DNA of 64,000 nt from Mergibacter septicus (GTDB lineage Bacteria > Pseudomonadota > Gammaproteobacteria > Enterobacterales > Pasteurellaceae): assembly GCF_003265225.1 (NCBI RefSeq), contig NZ_CP022013.1, forward strand, positions 1,211,001 to 1,275,000. Direction: 5' to 3'. The position numbers and the translations under genes were made by a program. The stretch's first letter is position 1, and each line of letters starts with the position of its first letter. The notes beneath the pieces are model-generated. The model was not told the origin of the DNA, made no database searches, and saw only the letters and a list, made by a program, of their open reading frames with translations. Positions 46,869 to 56,196 of this stretch are shown in pieces.

Positions 46869-47129
46869 AAAGGCAGAAATAGCATTCAACCTAATACAAT
46901 TTTATGTTATTTTTAACCGTATTCAATCCAATAGGAGGAACAATGAAACTGATTTAAAGGCAGAAATAGCATTCAACCTAATACAATTTTATGTTATTTT
47001 TAACCGTATTCAATCCAATAGGAGGAACAATGAAACTGATTTAAAGGCAGAAATAGCATTCAACCTAATACAATTTTATGTTATTTTTAACCGTATTCAA
47101 TCCAATAGGAGGAACAATGAAACTGATTT
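46869..47129 (+). repeat. Three tandem perfect 87-bp repeats before sppA
   Basis: Units at 46869-46955, 46956-47042 and 47043-47129, identical by eye. Each starts AAAGGCAGAAATAGC and ends GGAGGAACAATGAAACTG followed by ATTT. Each unit thus carries a strong ribosome binding site (AGGAGG) and the first four codons of sppA (MKLI). In the first two units the next codon is TAA; only in the third does the frame go on into sppA. The unit is also AT-rich enough to hold promoter elements, so the array may multiply promoters as well as decoy starts. 87 is a multiple of three. Confidence 0.95.
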
Positions 47130-48997
47130 TTATTTTATGCAAAGGACTTTGGAATGTATTAAATTTTTGTCGCCGAGTGGTAATGAATATTATATTTCTA
47201 TCCTGTGCATTCATTTTATTTGCTGTAACAGCAACCATCTGGGTACAAAATAAACCCGTTAAACCTTTAAATCAAAAAGTAGCATTACGCTTAAATTTAG
47301 ATGGAATATTAGCCGATACCACAGAACAAGAAAGTTTAAGACAACTCTTACAATCATTAAACGGTCAAGATATTCCACAAAAGCTATCAACATTTGAAAT
47401 TGAATATGCGATTTCTAAGGCAAAAGAGGATAAAAATATTACGGGATTAGTCGTTGATCTAAACCATTTTGTTGGTGGAGATATTCCTTCAATCAATTAT
47501 ATCGGCAAAGCTATTCAAGACTTCAAAAAAAGTGGTAAACCTGTTATTGCCGTAGCAGATAGCTATGATCAAAAACAATACTTATTGGCTAGTTATGCCG
47601 ATAAAATTTACCTCAATTCACAAGGAACAGTTGATATTACGGGATTAGGAACAAGTAATTTCTACTACAAATCTCTATTAGATAAGCTTGATGCAACCCC
47701 GCATATTTTTCGGGTAGGTACCTATAAATCAGCGGTAGAACCATTCTTGCGTGATGATATGTCTCCAGAGGCAAAAGCCAATCAAATGCAGTGGTTAGGT
47801 TCAATGTGGCATAACATACAACAGCAAATTGCCACAAACCGTCAAATAAAACCTGAACAAGTGTTACCTGCTCCACAAGAGTTACTGGCAGAAGTAAAAC
47901 AGTTAGGTGGTAATCTCACGCAATATGCCCTTAACCATCACTTTGCTACCCAAGCCTTAACTCGTCTAGAAATTTCTCAAATTTTAAGAAAAGAATTTGG
48001 GGAAACCAAAGATTATAGTTATAAAGCGATTAATTGGTTGGATTATTTGGATCGCCTTCCACCGCCTTTTACTTTTATTGGCAAAACTGAAAATCAAGTC
48101 GCCATCGTCAATGTTGAAGGAACTATTATTGATGGTGAAAGCGATCAATATGGTGTTGGTGGTGATACAGTTGCCCGCCTTTTACGCCAAGCGTTAAATA
48201 ATCACAGTATTAAAGCAGTGGTATTAAGAGTAAATAGCCCGGGTGGTAGTGCTTTTGCTTCTGAAATTATTCGTCAAGAAGTAAGTAATTTACAAGCCGC
48301 TGGAAAACCTGTCATTGTTTCAATGGGAGGATTAGCCGCTTCTGGAGGATATTGGATTTCATCTACGGCTGATTATATTGTTGCAGATCCGAATACCTTA
48401 ACGGGTTCAATCGGGATCTTTGCAGCCTTTGTTACGTTAGAAAACAGCTTGAAAAAAATTGGTATCTATAGTGATGGCGTTGAAACTTCACCATTCAGAC
48501 CTATTTCTCCTTTACAACAATTAAGCCCACAAAATGCAGATTTGATTCAACTATCAATCGAAAATGGCTATCAAAATTTCTTGTCAATTGTTGCTAAGGG
48601 AAGAAAAATGACTACCGCTGAAGTTGATCAAATCGCTCAAGGGAGAGTCTGGTTAGGGCAAGATGCGTTAAAGCATAAATTAGTAGATCAATTAGGTAAT
48701 CTTGATACAGCTATCGAAATTGCACAGGAACGGATTAAAGCAACATTACCAGACAATCAAAAAGATAAAATCAGCGTTACTTGGTTACAAGAAAAAAATA
48801 TCACTTTCTTAAATGCAATTTTAGCTGAATTACAAAGATCAAGCATAAATCTCCTTGGACAACAAGGCTTAAGCCTATTAGGGATCAAATTTAATAGCAG
48901 TACATATCAAACCTTACAGCAATTAAATCAATTAACTCGCTTTAACGATCCTAAAGGGCAGTATATTTATTGTTTAAATTGTGGTGTGGTGCAATAG
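47117..48997 (+). CDS. sppA: Signal peptide peptidase SppA (protease IV)
   Basis: Inner-membrane serine protease that degrades cleaved signal peptides. An N-terminal anchor (residues 23-43, IIFLSCAFILFAVTATIW) is followed by two tandem SppA domains. The catalytic Lys is in RVGTYKSAVEPF (K204) and the catalytic Ser in GGLAASGGYW (S409). The true start is the ATG in the third 87-bp repeat at 47117, eight bases after AGGAGG. The frame is open further upstream to 47078 and through the repeats, but those starts have no ribosome binding site. 626 residues (618 in E. coli). Confidence 0.93.
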   Translation: MKLIFILCKGLWNVLNFCRRVVMNIIFLSCAFILFAVTATIWVQNKPVKPLNQKVALRLNLDGILADTTEQESLRQLLQSLNGQDIPQKLSTFEIEYAISKAKEDKNITGLVVDLNHFVGGDIPSINYIGKAIQDFKKSGKPVIAVADSYDQKQYLLASYADKIYLNSQGTVDITGLGTSNFYYKSLLDKLDATPHIFRVGTYKSAVEPFLRDDMSPEAKANQMQWLGSMWHNIQQQIATNRQIKPEQVLPAPQELLAEVKQLGGNLTQYALNHHFATQALTRLEISQILRKEFGETKDYSYKAINWLDYLDRLPPPFTFIGKTENQVAIVNVEGTIIDGESDQYGVGGDTVARLLRQALNNHSIKAVVLRVNSPGGSAFASEIIRQEVSNLQAAGKPVIVSMGGLAASGGYWISSTADYIVADPNTLTGSIGIFAAFVTLENSLKKIGIYSDGVETSPFRPISPLQQLSPQNADLIQLSIENGYQNFLSIVAKGRKMTTAEVDQIAQGRVWLGQDALKHKLVDQLGNLDTAIEIAQERIKATLPDNQKDKISVTWLQEKNITFLNAILAELQRSSINLLGQQGLSLLGIKFNSSTYQTLQQLNQLTRFNDPKGQYIYCLNCGVVQ

Positions 48998-49081
48998 CAC
49001 GAAACAACGTTTTCGTAACAAAGAAAACAGCATATTCTGAAAGATATCGTGTGATAAAGTTATAGTGTAATAGGGGTCAAA

Positions 49082-50116
49082 ATGTTAAAGAAATTATTCA
49101 AAGCCGTAATTGCTGGCTTAGCTTTAGCAATGTTAATTGTCTTGCTCTTGCCACAAGTACGTAGTGGTAATTTACTTAACCGTTTATTTACTCCGCAAAT
49201 TGCTTCTTATCGTGATGCCGTACGCATTGCAGCTCCTGCGGTGGTGAATGTTTATAATCGTTCACTACAAAATCAAGGTAGCCAAGATCTTGAAATTAAT
49301 AACCTTGGTTCAGGAGTTATTATGAGTTCAAATGGTTACATTTTAACGAATAAACACGTGATTCAAAATGCCGATCAGATTGTTGTAGCATTACAAAATG
49401 GTAATATCTATCTCGCCACCCTGATCGGCTCTGATACGGTTACTGATTTAGCGGTATTGAAAATTAATGCTGAAAAATTACCAACCATTCCACAAAATCC
49501 AACTCGCAAACCCCACGTTGGTGATATTGTCTTAGCAATAGGTAATCCATATAACCTAGGGCAAAGTGTTTCACAAGGGATTATTAGTGCAACAGGTAGA
49601 AGGGCATTAAGTGAAACTGGTCAGCAAGATTTTCTACAAACTGATGCTTCAATTAATCGTGGTAATTCAGGTGGTGCTTTAATTAATTCATTGGGCGAGT
49701 TAGTTGGCATTAATACACTCACTATTGGAAAAAGTAATAATGATATAGCTGAAGGGTTGGGCTTTGCGATTCCAATCACTTTAGCAGATAAAATTATGAA
49801 AAAAATTATTCAAGATGGACGAGTTATTCGTGGTTATTTTGGGATTGAAAGCCGTGTATTATCGAACAACGAAGAGAATAATGATCAACTCGGTATCTTA
49901 GTTACAGGGGTAAACCCAAACGGCCCTGCAGCTCAAGCAGGGATTTTACCTGATGATGTATTACTAAAATTTGGTAATGTTCCCGCCCATTCTCCCGCTC
50001 AAATTATGGGGCTTATTGCAGATACTAAACCGGGAACTATTAAACAAATTGAAGTTTTACGTCAAAATAAAAAATTTACGATCCCCGTTGAAATTGGCGA
50101 ATACCCTATTAATTAG
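49082..50116 (+). CDS. degS: Periplasmic stress-sensing protease DegS
   Basis: Membrane-anchored trimeric serine protease that cuts RseA when misfolded porins bind its PDZ domain, releasing sigma E. One N-terminal helix (residues 7-25) is followed by the trypsin-like domain with His92 (LTNKHVIQ), Asp122 (TVTDLAVL) and Ser196 (NRGNSGGALIN). A single PDZ domain lies at about residues 250-340 (GVNPNGPAAQAGILPDDVLL). 344 residues (355 in E. coli). A second protease gene with a PDZ domain would mark DegQ/DegP; the single PDZ domain and uncleaved anchor fit DegS. Confidence 0.93.
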   Translation: MLKKLFKAVIAGLALAMLIVLLLPQVRSGNLLNRLFTPQIASYRDAVRIAAPAVVNVYNRSLQNQGSQDLEINNLGSGVIMSSNGYILTNKHVIQNADQIVVALQNGNIYLATLIGSDTVTDLAVLKINAEKLPTIPQNPTRKPHVGDIVLAIGNPYNLGQSVSQGIISATGRRALSETGQQDFLQTDASINRGNSGGALINSLGELVGINTLTIGKSNNDIAEGLGFAIPITLADKIMKKIIQDGRVIRGYFGIESRVLSNNEENNDQLGILVTGVNPNGPAAQAGILPDDVLLKFGNVPAHSPAQIMGLIADTKPGTIKQIEVLRQNKKFTIPVEIGEYPIN

Positions 50117-50142
50117 ACCTAATTGATTAAAAGGAACTAGCA

Positions 50143-51504
50143 ATGGTAGTAGAAAATCTAAAGCTTGATCCACAATGGACAGAACGCTATCAGCCAGATC
50201 AATCTCGAGAAAAAGACCATCGTTCCCCCTATCAACGAGATCGAGCGAGGATTTTACATTCTGCCGCTTTCCGTTGCTTACAGGCTAAAACTCAAATTCA
50301 TGCTATTGGTGAAAACGATTTCTATCGCACTCGCCTAACACATTCTTTAGAGGTCGCCCAAATCGGCAGCAGCCTAAGAACACAACTTCGCTTACCTAGT
50401 TCTACCCAAACGCTTGCCCAACATTTTGATCTTAAAGCAGACAAATTATGTCAGCTTCTAAGCCCTATCCTCCCGCCAATTAGCTTAATTGAAAGCTTAT
50501 GCCTTGCTCACGATATCGGGCATCCTCCATTCGGGCATGGTGGTGAAACAGCACTAAACTATATGATGGCTGAACACGGTGGTTTTGAGGGAAATGCTCA
50601 AACCTTTCGGATCTTAAGCCGACTTGAACCCTATACCCAAAATGCAGGAATGAATGTTGCACGCCGTACTTTACTTGGTATCGTTAAATACCCTACTTTA
50701 CTCGAGCAAGCCTCGCCACAATACCAAGCATTAAATTTATCTCGTCATAGCGATCCCCGTTATATCAAAATGGATGATTGGCAACCGGGAAAAGGACTGT
50801 TTAAAGATGATGTAGAGATATTTGATTGGCTACTCCAACCACTTTCTGAACAAGAAAAAAGATTATTCTGTTCGACTAAAACAACACGAAAAACACCAGA
50901 AGAACGGCTAAAAACCCGTTATAAGTCATTAGATTGCAGTATTATGGAATTAGCCGATGATATTGCATACAGTGTCCACGATCTTGAAGATGCGATTGTG
51001 ATTGGCGTAGTTACTCGCCAACAATGGCAAGAAGCCGAAGAAAAATTATTACAATGTCAGTGTGAATGGATTGTGAAAAATATTCAGCAACTTAGTGAAA
51101 ATCTTTTTTCAAATCAACACTATAAACGAAAAAATGCTATCGGTGCATTAGTCAATTACTTTATCACCAATATTACGTGGAAATATCAACCTGAGTTTAC
51201 CCAACCTCTACTTGCTTATAATGCTGAATTACCTCCTGCCGTGATTGAAGTATTACAAATCTTCAAAGATTTTGTTTTCAATTATGTTATCCGCCACGTT
51301 GATACGCAACGGATTGAATATAAAGGGCAACGAATTTTAACTGAAATGTTCCAAATTTTTGAAACGGATCCCGAAAGACTTCTCCCTACTAATACCGTCA
51401 ACCGGTGGCGAAAAGCAAAAGATCAGCAGAAAAAGCGGATTATCTGTGATTATATCGCTGGTATGTCTGATGCCTACGCTCTGAGAGTGTATGGAAAACT
51501 CTAA
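50143..51504 (+). CDS. dgt: dGTP triphosphohydrolase (dGTPase family)
   Basis: HD-domain enzyme that hydrolyses dGTP to deoxyguanosine and triphosphate. The N-terminus [20 protein letters not shown] is highly typical. The HD metal ligands are in [12 protein letters not shown] (about residue 67) and [15 protein letters not shown] (about residue 122), with [16 protein letters not shown] later. At 453 residues it is shorter than E. coli Dgt (505) and belongs to the branch found in Vibrio and Pasteurellaceae. Some members of this branch are linked to phage defence by dNTP depletion. It lies 26 bp after degS. Confidence 0.9.
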   Translation: MVVENLKLDPQWTERYQPDQSREKDHRSPYQRDRARILHSAAFRCLQAKTQIHAIGENDFYRTRLTHSLEVAQIGSSLRTQLRLPSSTQTLAQHFDLKADKLCQLLSPILPPISLIESLCLAHDIGHPPFGHGGETALNYMMAEHGGFEGNAQTFRILSRLEPYTQNAGMNVARRTLLGIVKYPTLLEQASPQYQALNLSRHSDPRYIKMDDWQPGKGLFKDDVEIFDWLLQPLSEQEKRLFCSTKTTRKTPEERLKTRYKSLDCSIMELADDIAYSVHDLEDAIVIGVVTRQQWQEAEEKLLQCQCEWIVKNIQQLSENLFSNQHYKRKNAIGALVNYFITNITWKYQPEFTQPLLAYNAELPPAVIEVLQIFKDFVFNYVIRHVDTQRIEYKGQRILTEMFQIFETDPERLLPTNTVNRWRKAKDQQKKRIICDYIAGMSDAYALRVYGKL

Positions 51505-51672
51505 CTTAACAAAAAAAGGCACTTATAATTCGTTCACTTAAAGATTAACAAAGTAAGTTGCTTTTATACCATTCTAGTCAGTGGTATTATTTTCATATTT
51601 TCTGTTATTAAATACATCATAAAATACAGAAAATACCACCCAAAGATAGAATCACAACAAGAAGGAAAAAAT

Positions 51673-52179
51673 ATGCCATTACTCGACAGTTTCAAAGTAG
51701 ATCACACCAAAATGCAAGCTCCTGCCGTACGAATTGCAAAAACGATGACCACTCCAAAAGGGGATATTATTAGCGTATTTGATTTACGTTTTTGCCAACC
51801 GAATAAAGAAATTCTTTCTCCGAAGGGTATTCACACACTAGAACATTTATTCGCTGGTTTTATGCGAGATCATCTCAATAGCAAAGATATTGAAATTATT
51901 GATATTTCACCAATGGGATGCCGTACTGGCTTTTATATGAGTTTAATCGGAACCCCAACAGAACAGCAAGTCGCTGAAGCTTGGTTAGCCTCAATGAAAG
52001 ATGTTCTAAAGGTAGAAAATCAACAACAAATCCCAGAATTAAATGAATATCAATGCGGAAGCTACACTGAACATTCACTAGAAGATGCAAAACAAACGGC
52101 ACAAAATGTGCTGGATAAAGGTATCGGAGTAAATTTCAATCATCAATTACAGTTAGATGAAGCCTTATTAGAATATTAA
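51673..52179 (+). CDS. luxS: S-ribosylhomocysteine lyase LuxS
   Basis: Cleaves S-ribosylhomocysteine to homocysteine and DPD, the precursor of autoinducer 2. The metal-binding motif H54-TLE57-H58 is intact ([11 protein letters not shown]), and MGCRTGFYM holds the catalytic Cys near residue 84. 168 residues. A GAAGGA site precedes the start. The gene stands alone; the terminator that follows is shared with the convergent HEPN-like gene. Confidence 0.97.
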   Translation: MPLLDSFKVDHTKMQAPAVRIAKTMTTPKGDIISVFDLRFCQPNKEILSPKGIHTLEHLFAGFMRDHLNSKDIEIIDISPMGCRTGFYMSLIGTPTEQQVAEAWLASMKDVLKVENQQQIPELNEYQCGSYTEHSLEDAKQTAQNVLDKGIGVNFNHQLQLDEALLEY

Positions 52180-52188
52180 TCACCCTAA

Positions 52189-52215
52189 AAAATAGGGGAA
52201 TATTTCCCCTATTTT
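52189..52215. terminator. Bidirectional terminator, luxS / HEPN-like gene
   Basis: AAAATAGGGGAA-TAT-TTCCCCTATTTT, a perfect 12-bp stem with a 3-nt loop, T tract on both strands. Confidence 0.85.
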
Positions 52216-52229
52216 CATTACGCTATCTT

Positions 52230-52877
52230 TTAATCTTTTACCACTGGATAATGCGGTTCACCCCATAATTCTTCAGGATTATCCATCATAATATCAATAA
52301 CTAATGGTACAAAATATTGCATTAAATTTATCGCATCACGAAGTTGATCACGATTGACTGAACCATTCCAAGTTGCCCCTCCGTGTACTATTTGATTGCG
52401 TAAGGTATAAAGACGTGAAAAAGTAATAGACAAGATCTTACAGGTCTCTTGATTTGCCAAAGCGATATTAATAACTCTTTTTTGAGCTAAGAATTTTTCT
52501 TTCCACTCCGTTTTCCCCTGCCGATAATCATTCCAAAATGGTTGATATACATAATGATTATCTAATAAAATCCGAATAGAATGTGAAAATTTTGCCCAAA
52601 TGGCTTGATATAATCGCTTATCTTGATCTAACTGGCAAATTTTCTCTAAAAAAAGAGAAAAATGTTGAATTTCAGATAACTCTAAATCAGAAATTTCGTG
52701 AGCATAAGCTGCATTAAACGAAACCCATAAACAAACAAACTTTAAGTCTTTATCTTCACCTAACTCCTCAGCCCGTTTCAACCAACTTAATGCCCGATGA
52801 ATACGCAAATTGAGATTATCAGAATGTTTTTCACGAATTAAACGGTGCTTTTCTTTTAAAGCGTTGTAGTATTGCAT
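52230..52877 (-). CDS. HEPN-like protein of unknown role
   Basis: 215 residues, mostly helical in appearance, no signal or membrane segment. Near residue 174 it has LRNQIVHGGATW, an R-N-x-x-x-H motif of the kind that forms the RNase site in HEPN domains; a conserved-looking FVCLWVSFNAAY lies near residue 50. HEPN proteins of this length are found in toxin-antitoxin and defence loci, but also as uncharacterised housekeeping proteins. No partner antitoxin gene is adjacent; the next gene, on the same strand 356 bp away, is a WYL regulator. Function unknown. Confidence 0.6.
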   Translation of the reverse strand: MQYYNALKEKHRLIREKHSDNLNLRIHRALSWLKRAEELGEDKDLKFVCLWVSFNAAYAHEISDLELSEIQHFSLFLEKICQLDQDKRLYQAIWAKFSHSIRILLDNHYVYQPFWNDYRQGKTEWKEKFLAQKRVINIALANQETCKILSITFSRLYTLRNQIVHGGATWNGSVNRDQLRDAINLMQYFVPLVIDIMMDNPEELWGEPHYPVVKD

Positions 52878-53233
52878 AAGATTTTCTCTCAGGTAGCGAA
52901 TTAAAAATATTAATCAATATCAGCCCCAAGATCTTTGCAAATATTTTTGTTTATTTCAATAATTTCTATCGTTCAGATATAGGTATTCAAAAATAATTAC
53001 CATAACACCACATTTAATAGCCTATAACTGGTGCAAAATTTTATACTATTAGCCTCTATTTAACTTTTCAAAAAATTAATATCCCTAAATTATTACTCTT
53101 ACATTTTGTAACATTGATATTTCACGTTAAAAATACGACCAATGGTTAGTTTCAAGCCTGAAACTGAAAAATGATGTTTACAATTATGGCAAACAAGATA
53201 TTTTCTTTATTATCTATATTCATTACCATGTAA
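52878..53233. other. Intergenic region without a visible gene
   Basis: 356 bp, AT-rich, between the HEPN-like gene and the WYL regulator gene. No open frame with a ribosome binding site, RNA gene or repeat is seen; the promoter of the HEPN-like gene should be at its left end. Confidence 0.5.
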
Positions 53234-54148
53234 TTACCTTACTCTCTCATTTAAATAATCCCGTAACTCATATTCCATTTTTTCTTGCAATTCAGCTGGG
53301 CTGATAATAACTAAATGAGGGATCCAATAGCGTACAATTGGGACTATTTCTAATTCATTTATATTCTTGCAGAATAACAATAAATCCCCATTTTCGAGTT
53401 TATGAACCTTTTCTTGATTTGGTAATAATTTACGCCGTAAGAAATAAGGAGATACTTTTTTTGATACTTTAATAACAACTTCATTTAATTGATTACCAAA
53501 AGAAATACTATCACTTTGTCTAATATTTTCTAAAATTTCAGGCTTAGGAATAAAAGTATTATTTAATAGGCGTGGTAATGAGATTTGACTTAAGCAAAAT
53601 GTTTTTTGTTTTCCTTGATCTAAACCAATTAAATACCAAATACCATTTTTATTGAGTAATGAATAAGGCTGAATTTGATAATCTTTTTTATTATTTTCAT
53701 TTGCTTTTTGATAAGAAAAAAGTAATTCTCTTTTTTCATCAATCGCTTTTTTTACTTCGACAAAGATAGAGAGATATTGAGAACTATCTTCATAATAAAA
53801 ACCTTTTACATGAATATTCTCAAGTAATTTTTCTTGATAAAACTCTTGATCTATTTTAGGTAATAAATCTTTAATTCCAGTAAAACGTGCAAAGCGTTGA
53901 ATATCTTCTGTTGAAGGTAAGATTCGTTGTTTAGGGTCTAACTGATAGTAAATTGGACCAGCTTCTTGCCAAGGTAATGATACTAATCGCTCTTTTAAAT
54001 CTCGTTTAATTGTTTTTTCTGACACAGAAAATTCGTCCATTAGAGCCTTTATATTTAAACGTTCTCCCGTAAACAGACGGCTTAATATAATAGCTAATCT
54101 ACTCGCTAATTTTTCGTGCTTAGATATGTTATCAATCTCGTTTGGCAT
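53234..54148 (-). CDS. WYL-domain transcriptional regulator
   Basis: 304 residues. The N-terminal DeoR-like winged helix-turn-helix (residues 12-60: LASRLAIILSRLFTG, MDEFSVSEKTIKRDLKE) is followed by a WYL domain around residues 125-200 (SYQKANENNKKDYQIQPYSL, NGIWYLIGLD) and a C-terminal WCX region. WYL regulators sense nucleic acid or nucleotide ligands and often control phage-defence genes. It is divergent from the Xre-like gene, with 215 bp between. Its target is unknown; it may control itself or the HEPN-like neighbour. Confidence 0.85.
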   Translation of the reverse strand: MPNEIDNISKHEKLASRLAIILSRLFTGERLNIKALMDEFSVSEKTIKRDLKERLVSLPWQEAGPIYYQLDPKQRILPSTEDIQRFARFTGIKDLLPKIDQEFYQEKLLENIHVKGFYYEDSSQYLSIFVEVKKAIDEKRELLFSYQKANENNKKDYQIQPYSLLNKNGIWYLIGLDQGKQKTFCLSQISLPRLLNNTFIPKPEILENIRQSDSISFGNQLNEVVIKVSKKVSPYFLRRKLLPNQEKVHKLENGDLLLFCKNINELEIVPIVRYWIPHLVIISPAELQEKMEYELRDYLNERVR

Positions 54149-54363
54149 AATCGTTACCTGTATTCTTAAATTTAGATAAATTTTACTAACTTTAGTGGAC
54201 AGGATATGTCCTGAAAAATTAATTTATTGATAAATTTAAGTGATTTATTAAAAGAATAACAAATACTCGATCCAAAATCTACTTAAAAAGCATATTCAAT
54301 GCTTTTTAAGCACTTTTATTTATAGTCTGAATGTCTGATATTCCTCACCTGAGGTATAATTAG

Positions 54364-54708
54364 ATGAAAGTAGAACAACAAATTACACAAACATTGGGGA
54401 AAACAATTGCTAGATATCGAAAACTAGCAGGTTTAACACAAGCTGAAGTAGCAGAACATTTAGGTATTGGCATTGATGCCGTTTCACGAATGGAACGTGG
54501 AAGTATCGTAATTAATGTTGTTCGATTGTTTGAATTAGCTACTCTGTTTAACTGCGATGTTGCCGATTTAGTGACGGAAAGTAGTCCAAGAATCACAGAT
54601 CAACTTTTATATCTTAATAAACTTATAAAGGCGCTACCGCTTAACGATCGAAATGAATTGATTTTTCTCATTAAACAATTAATTGAATGGAAAAATAATC
54701 ATCATTAG
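54364..54708 (+). CDS. Xre-family helix-turn-helix regulator
   Basis: 114 residues with a Cro/CI-type helix-turn-helix at residues 12-66 (TIARYRKLAGLTQAEVAEHL, DAVSRMERGSIVIN), then a short helical tail. The site GAGGTAT precedes the ATG by 6 bases. It stands alone, divergent from the WYL regulator and convergent with the exporter remnant. It resembles small prophage or stress regulators; no target is evident. Confidence 0.8.
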   Translation: MKVEQQITQTLGKTIARYRKLAGLTQAEVAEHLGIGIDAVSRMERGSIVINVVRLFELATLFNCDVADLVTESSPRITDQLLYLNKLIKALPLNDRNELIFLIKQLIEWKNNHH

Positions 54709-54918
54709 TACTATACTTATCTATTTATCAATACGTTAATTCTATTAAAATTTCTTTTGCTTTATTTCATTTAAAATTTCCTTGTATTTAAATTAATCTT
54801 AATTTTTTATAAAAATAACAAGGAAAGCAGACAGGTTATGTCTTATTAAAAAATAAAAAAGTAGCCCAATTTGAGCTACTTTAAAAAATAGAAAGGATAA
54901 TGATTAACTAATTTTAAC

Positions 54919-56109
54919 CTATTGAGGTTGATAGTAAGAAATTTTAATCAAAATAAAGCCTAAAATAGCCAAAAAACCAGCAATAAACATTGCGGTTGTC
55001 ACAGTAAGCAAACCATAATAAGCAAAACTGGATACTAAAGCACTGGCAATTGAGCAAAACAATGTTTGTAAAAAGTTTAATAAACCTGCGGCAGTAGCAC
55101 TGCAATGCTTAAATTCAGAAAGTGCAGAATTAATTACCATTGGGCATATTCCTCCATTCGCAACCGCTAATAGACAAAATGGCAATAAAATTGCCCAGAT
55201 TGTCTCCAGTTCTATGCTAATTGAGATGATAAACATTACTGTAACACTAATAAAAAATAATCCGAGTAACCAAGGTAAAAGTTGTTTTCCTTGATAACGT
55301 TTTAACAAGGCTCGACAGCCATAACCACCAATAATAAATGCTAAGGTTTGAGGGATATAACTTAAGCCTATATCTTTCCCTGAATACCCCATTGCTTTCA
55401 TAACAAAAGGTGATCCCGTTAAATAAGCAAAAAAAGCCCCGGAACAAGCAGAAAAAATTAACATATTACCTAAGAAATTTTTTTAAATTAGGATACTTTT
55501 ATAATCTCGCCTCAATTGTTGTGTTAAATTTTCTGATTTTTGACTTAAATTCGCACTTTCATTTTCATTTAAAGTCATCAAAACAATTAATACCGCAAAG
55601 ATAATCAAGCAGATAAAAATACTTTGCCAACCAAAATACTGTTCTAAAATTGCACCAGCTAATGGCGCTAATGCAGGAGAAAGTGCCACTAATGGTATGA
55701 TAGTTGCAAAAATATGCTCTGAAATTTTATTTGGATAACGATCAACGACAACTGCTTGCCAGATTACTGTTGCACTGCAAGCCCCTAAAGCCTGAAGAAA
55801 ACGTGCGATTAAAAAGAGTTGAATATTCCTCGCAAAAATACAAAGTATTGTAGCAAGACAAAATAATAACATTCCAGCTAGCAATACTTTTTTACGTCCA
55901 ATACGATCTGAAAGTGGGCCGTAAACTAATTGCCCAATAGCCATTCCAAAAAGGAAAATACTTAATGTTAAACCAACCATTGCTTTATTCGTTGTAAAAG
56001 CAACTCGAATGGTTTCAAAAGCAGGTAGGTACATATCTGTCGCCAGAAAACCTAACATACTTAGACACCCAAACCAAAAGAGGGTCATTTTTGAAGGTTG
56101 TTGTTTCAT
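54919..56109 (-). pseudogene. bcr: Bcr/CflA-type MFS exporter broken by one stop codon
   Basis: A drug/H+ antiporter of the Bcr/CflA subfamily, about 396 codons, the family's normal length. The N-half reads FGCLSMLGFLATDMYLPAF and YGPLSDRIGRKKVLL (the MFS A-motif, residues 70-85). A single in-frame TAA at 55483-55485 follows DYKSILI, after which the same frame goes on as KNFLGNMLIFSACSG, AYLTGSPFV and the rest of the protein. An ATG six codons past the stop (55464) could restart the C-half. No other damage is seen, so the lesion looks recent. A strong promoter with an adjacent palindrome precedes it. Confidence 0.85.
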
Positions 56110-56142
56110 ACATCTCTATTATTTAGTAAAAAATGGTCGAAT

Positions 56143-56171
56143 AGTATAAAGAGGCTAAATTGATTTGTAAA
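56143..56171 (-). promoter_or_regulatory. Promoter of the bcr-type gene
   Basis: On the minus strand, TTTACA (56171-56166), a 17-bp spacer and TATACT (56148-56143), ending 33 bp before the ATG. Confidence 0.65.
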
Positions 56172-56196
56172 ACTGTTAAATTTCAAATTTAACAGT
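56172..56196. promoter_or_regulatory. Perfect 25-bp palindrome next to the bcr promoter
   Basis: ACTGTTAAATTT-C-AAATTTAACAGT, a 12-bp perfect inverted repeat around one base. It touches the -35 box of the bcr promoter, so it is well placed as an operator for a dimeric regulator. Confidence 0.55.

Noticed and set aside
46840-47253. A 137-codon open frame through the 87-bp repeats
   Set aside because: It is a by-product of a repeat length divisible by three; it has no ribosome binding site at its start and runs out of frame over the sppA start.
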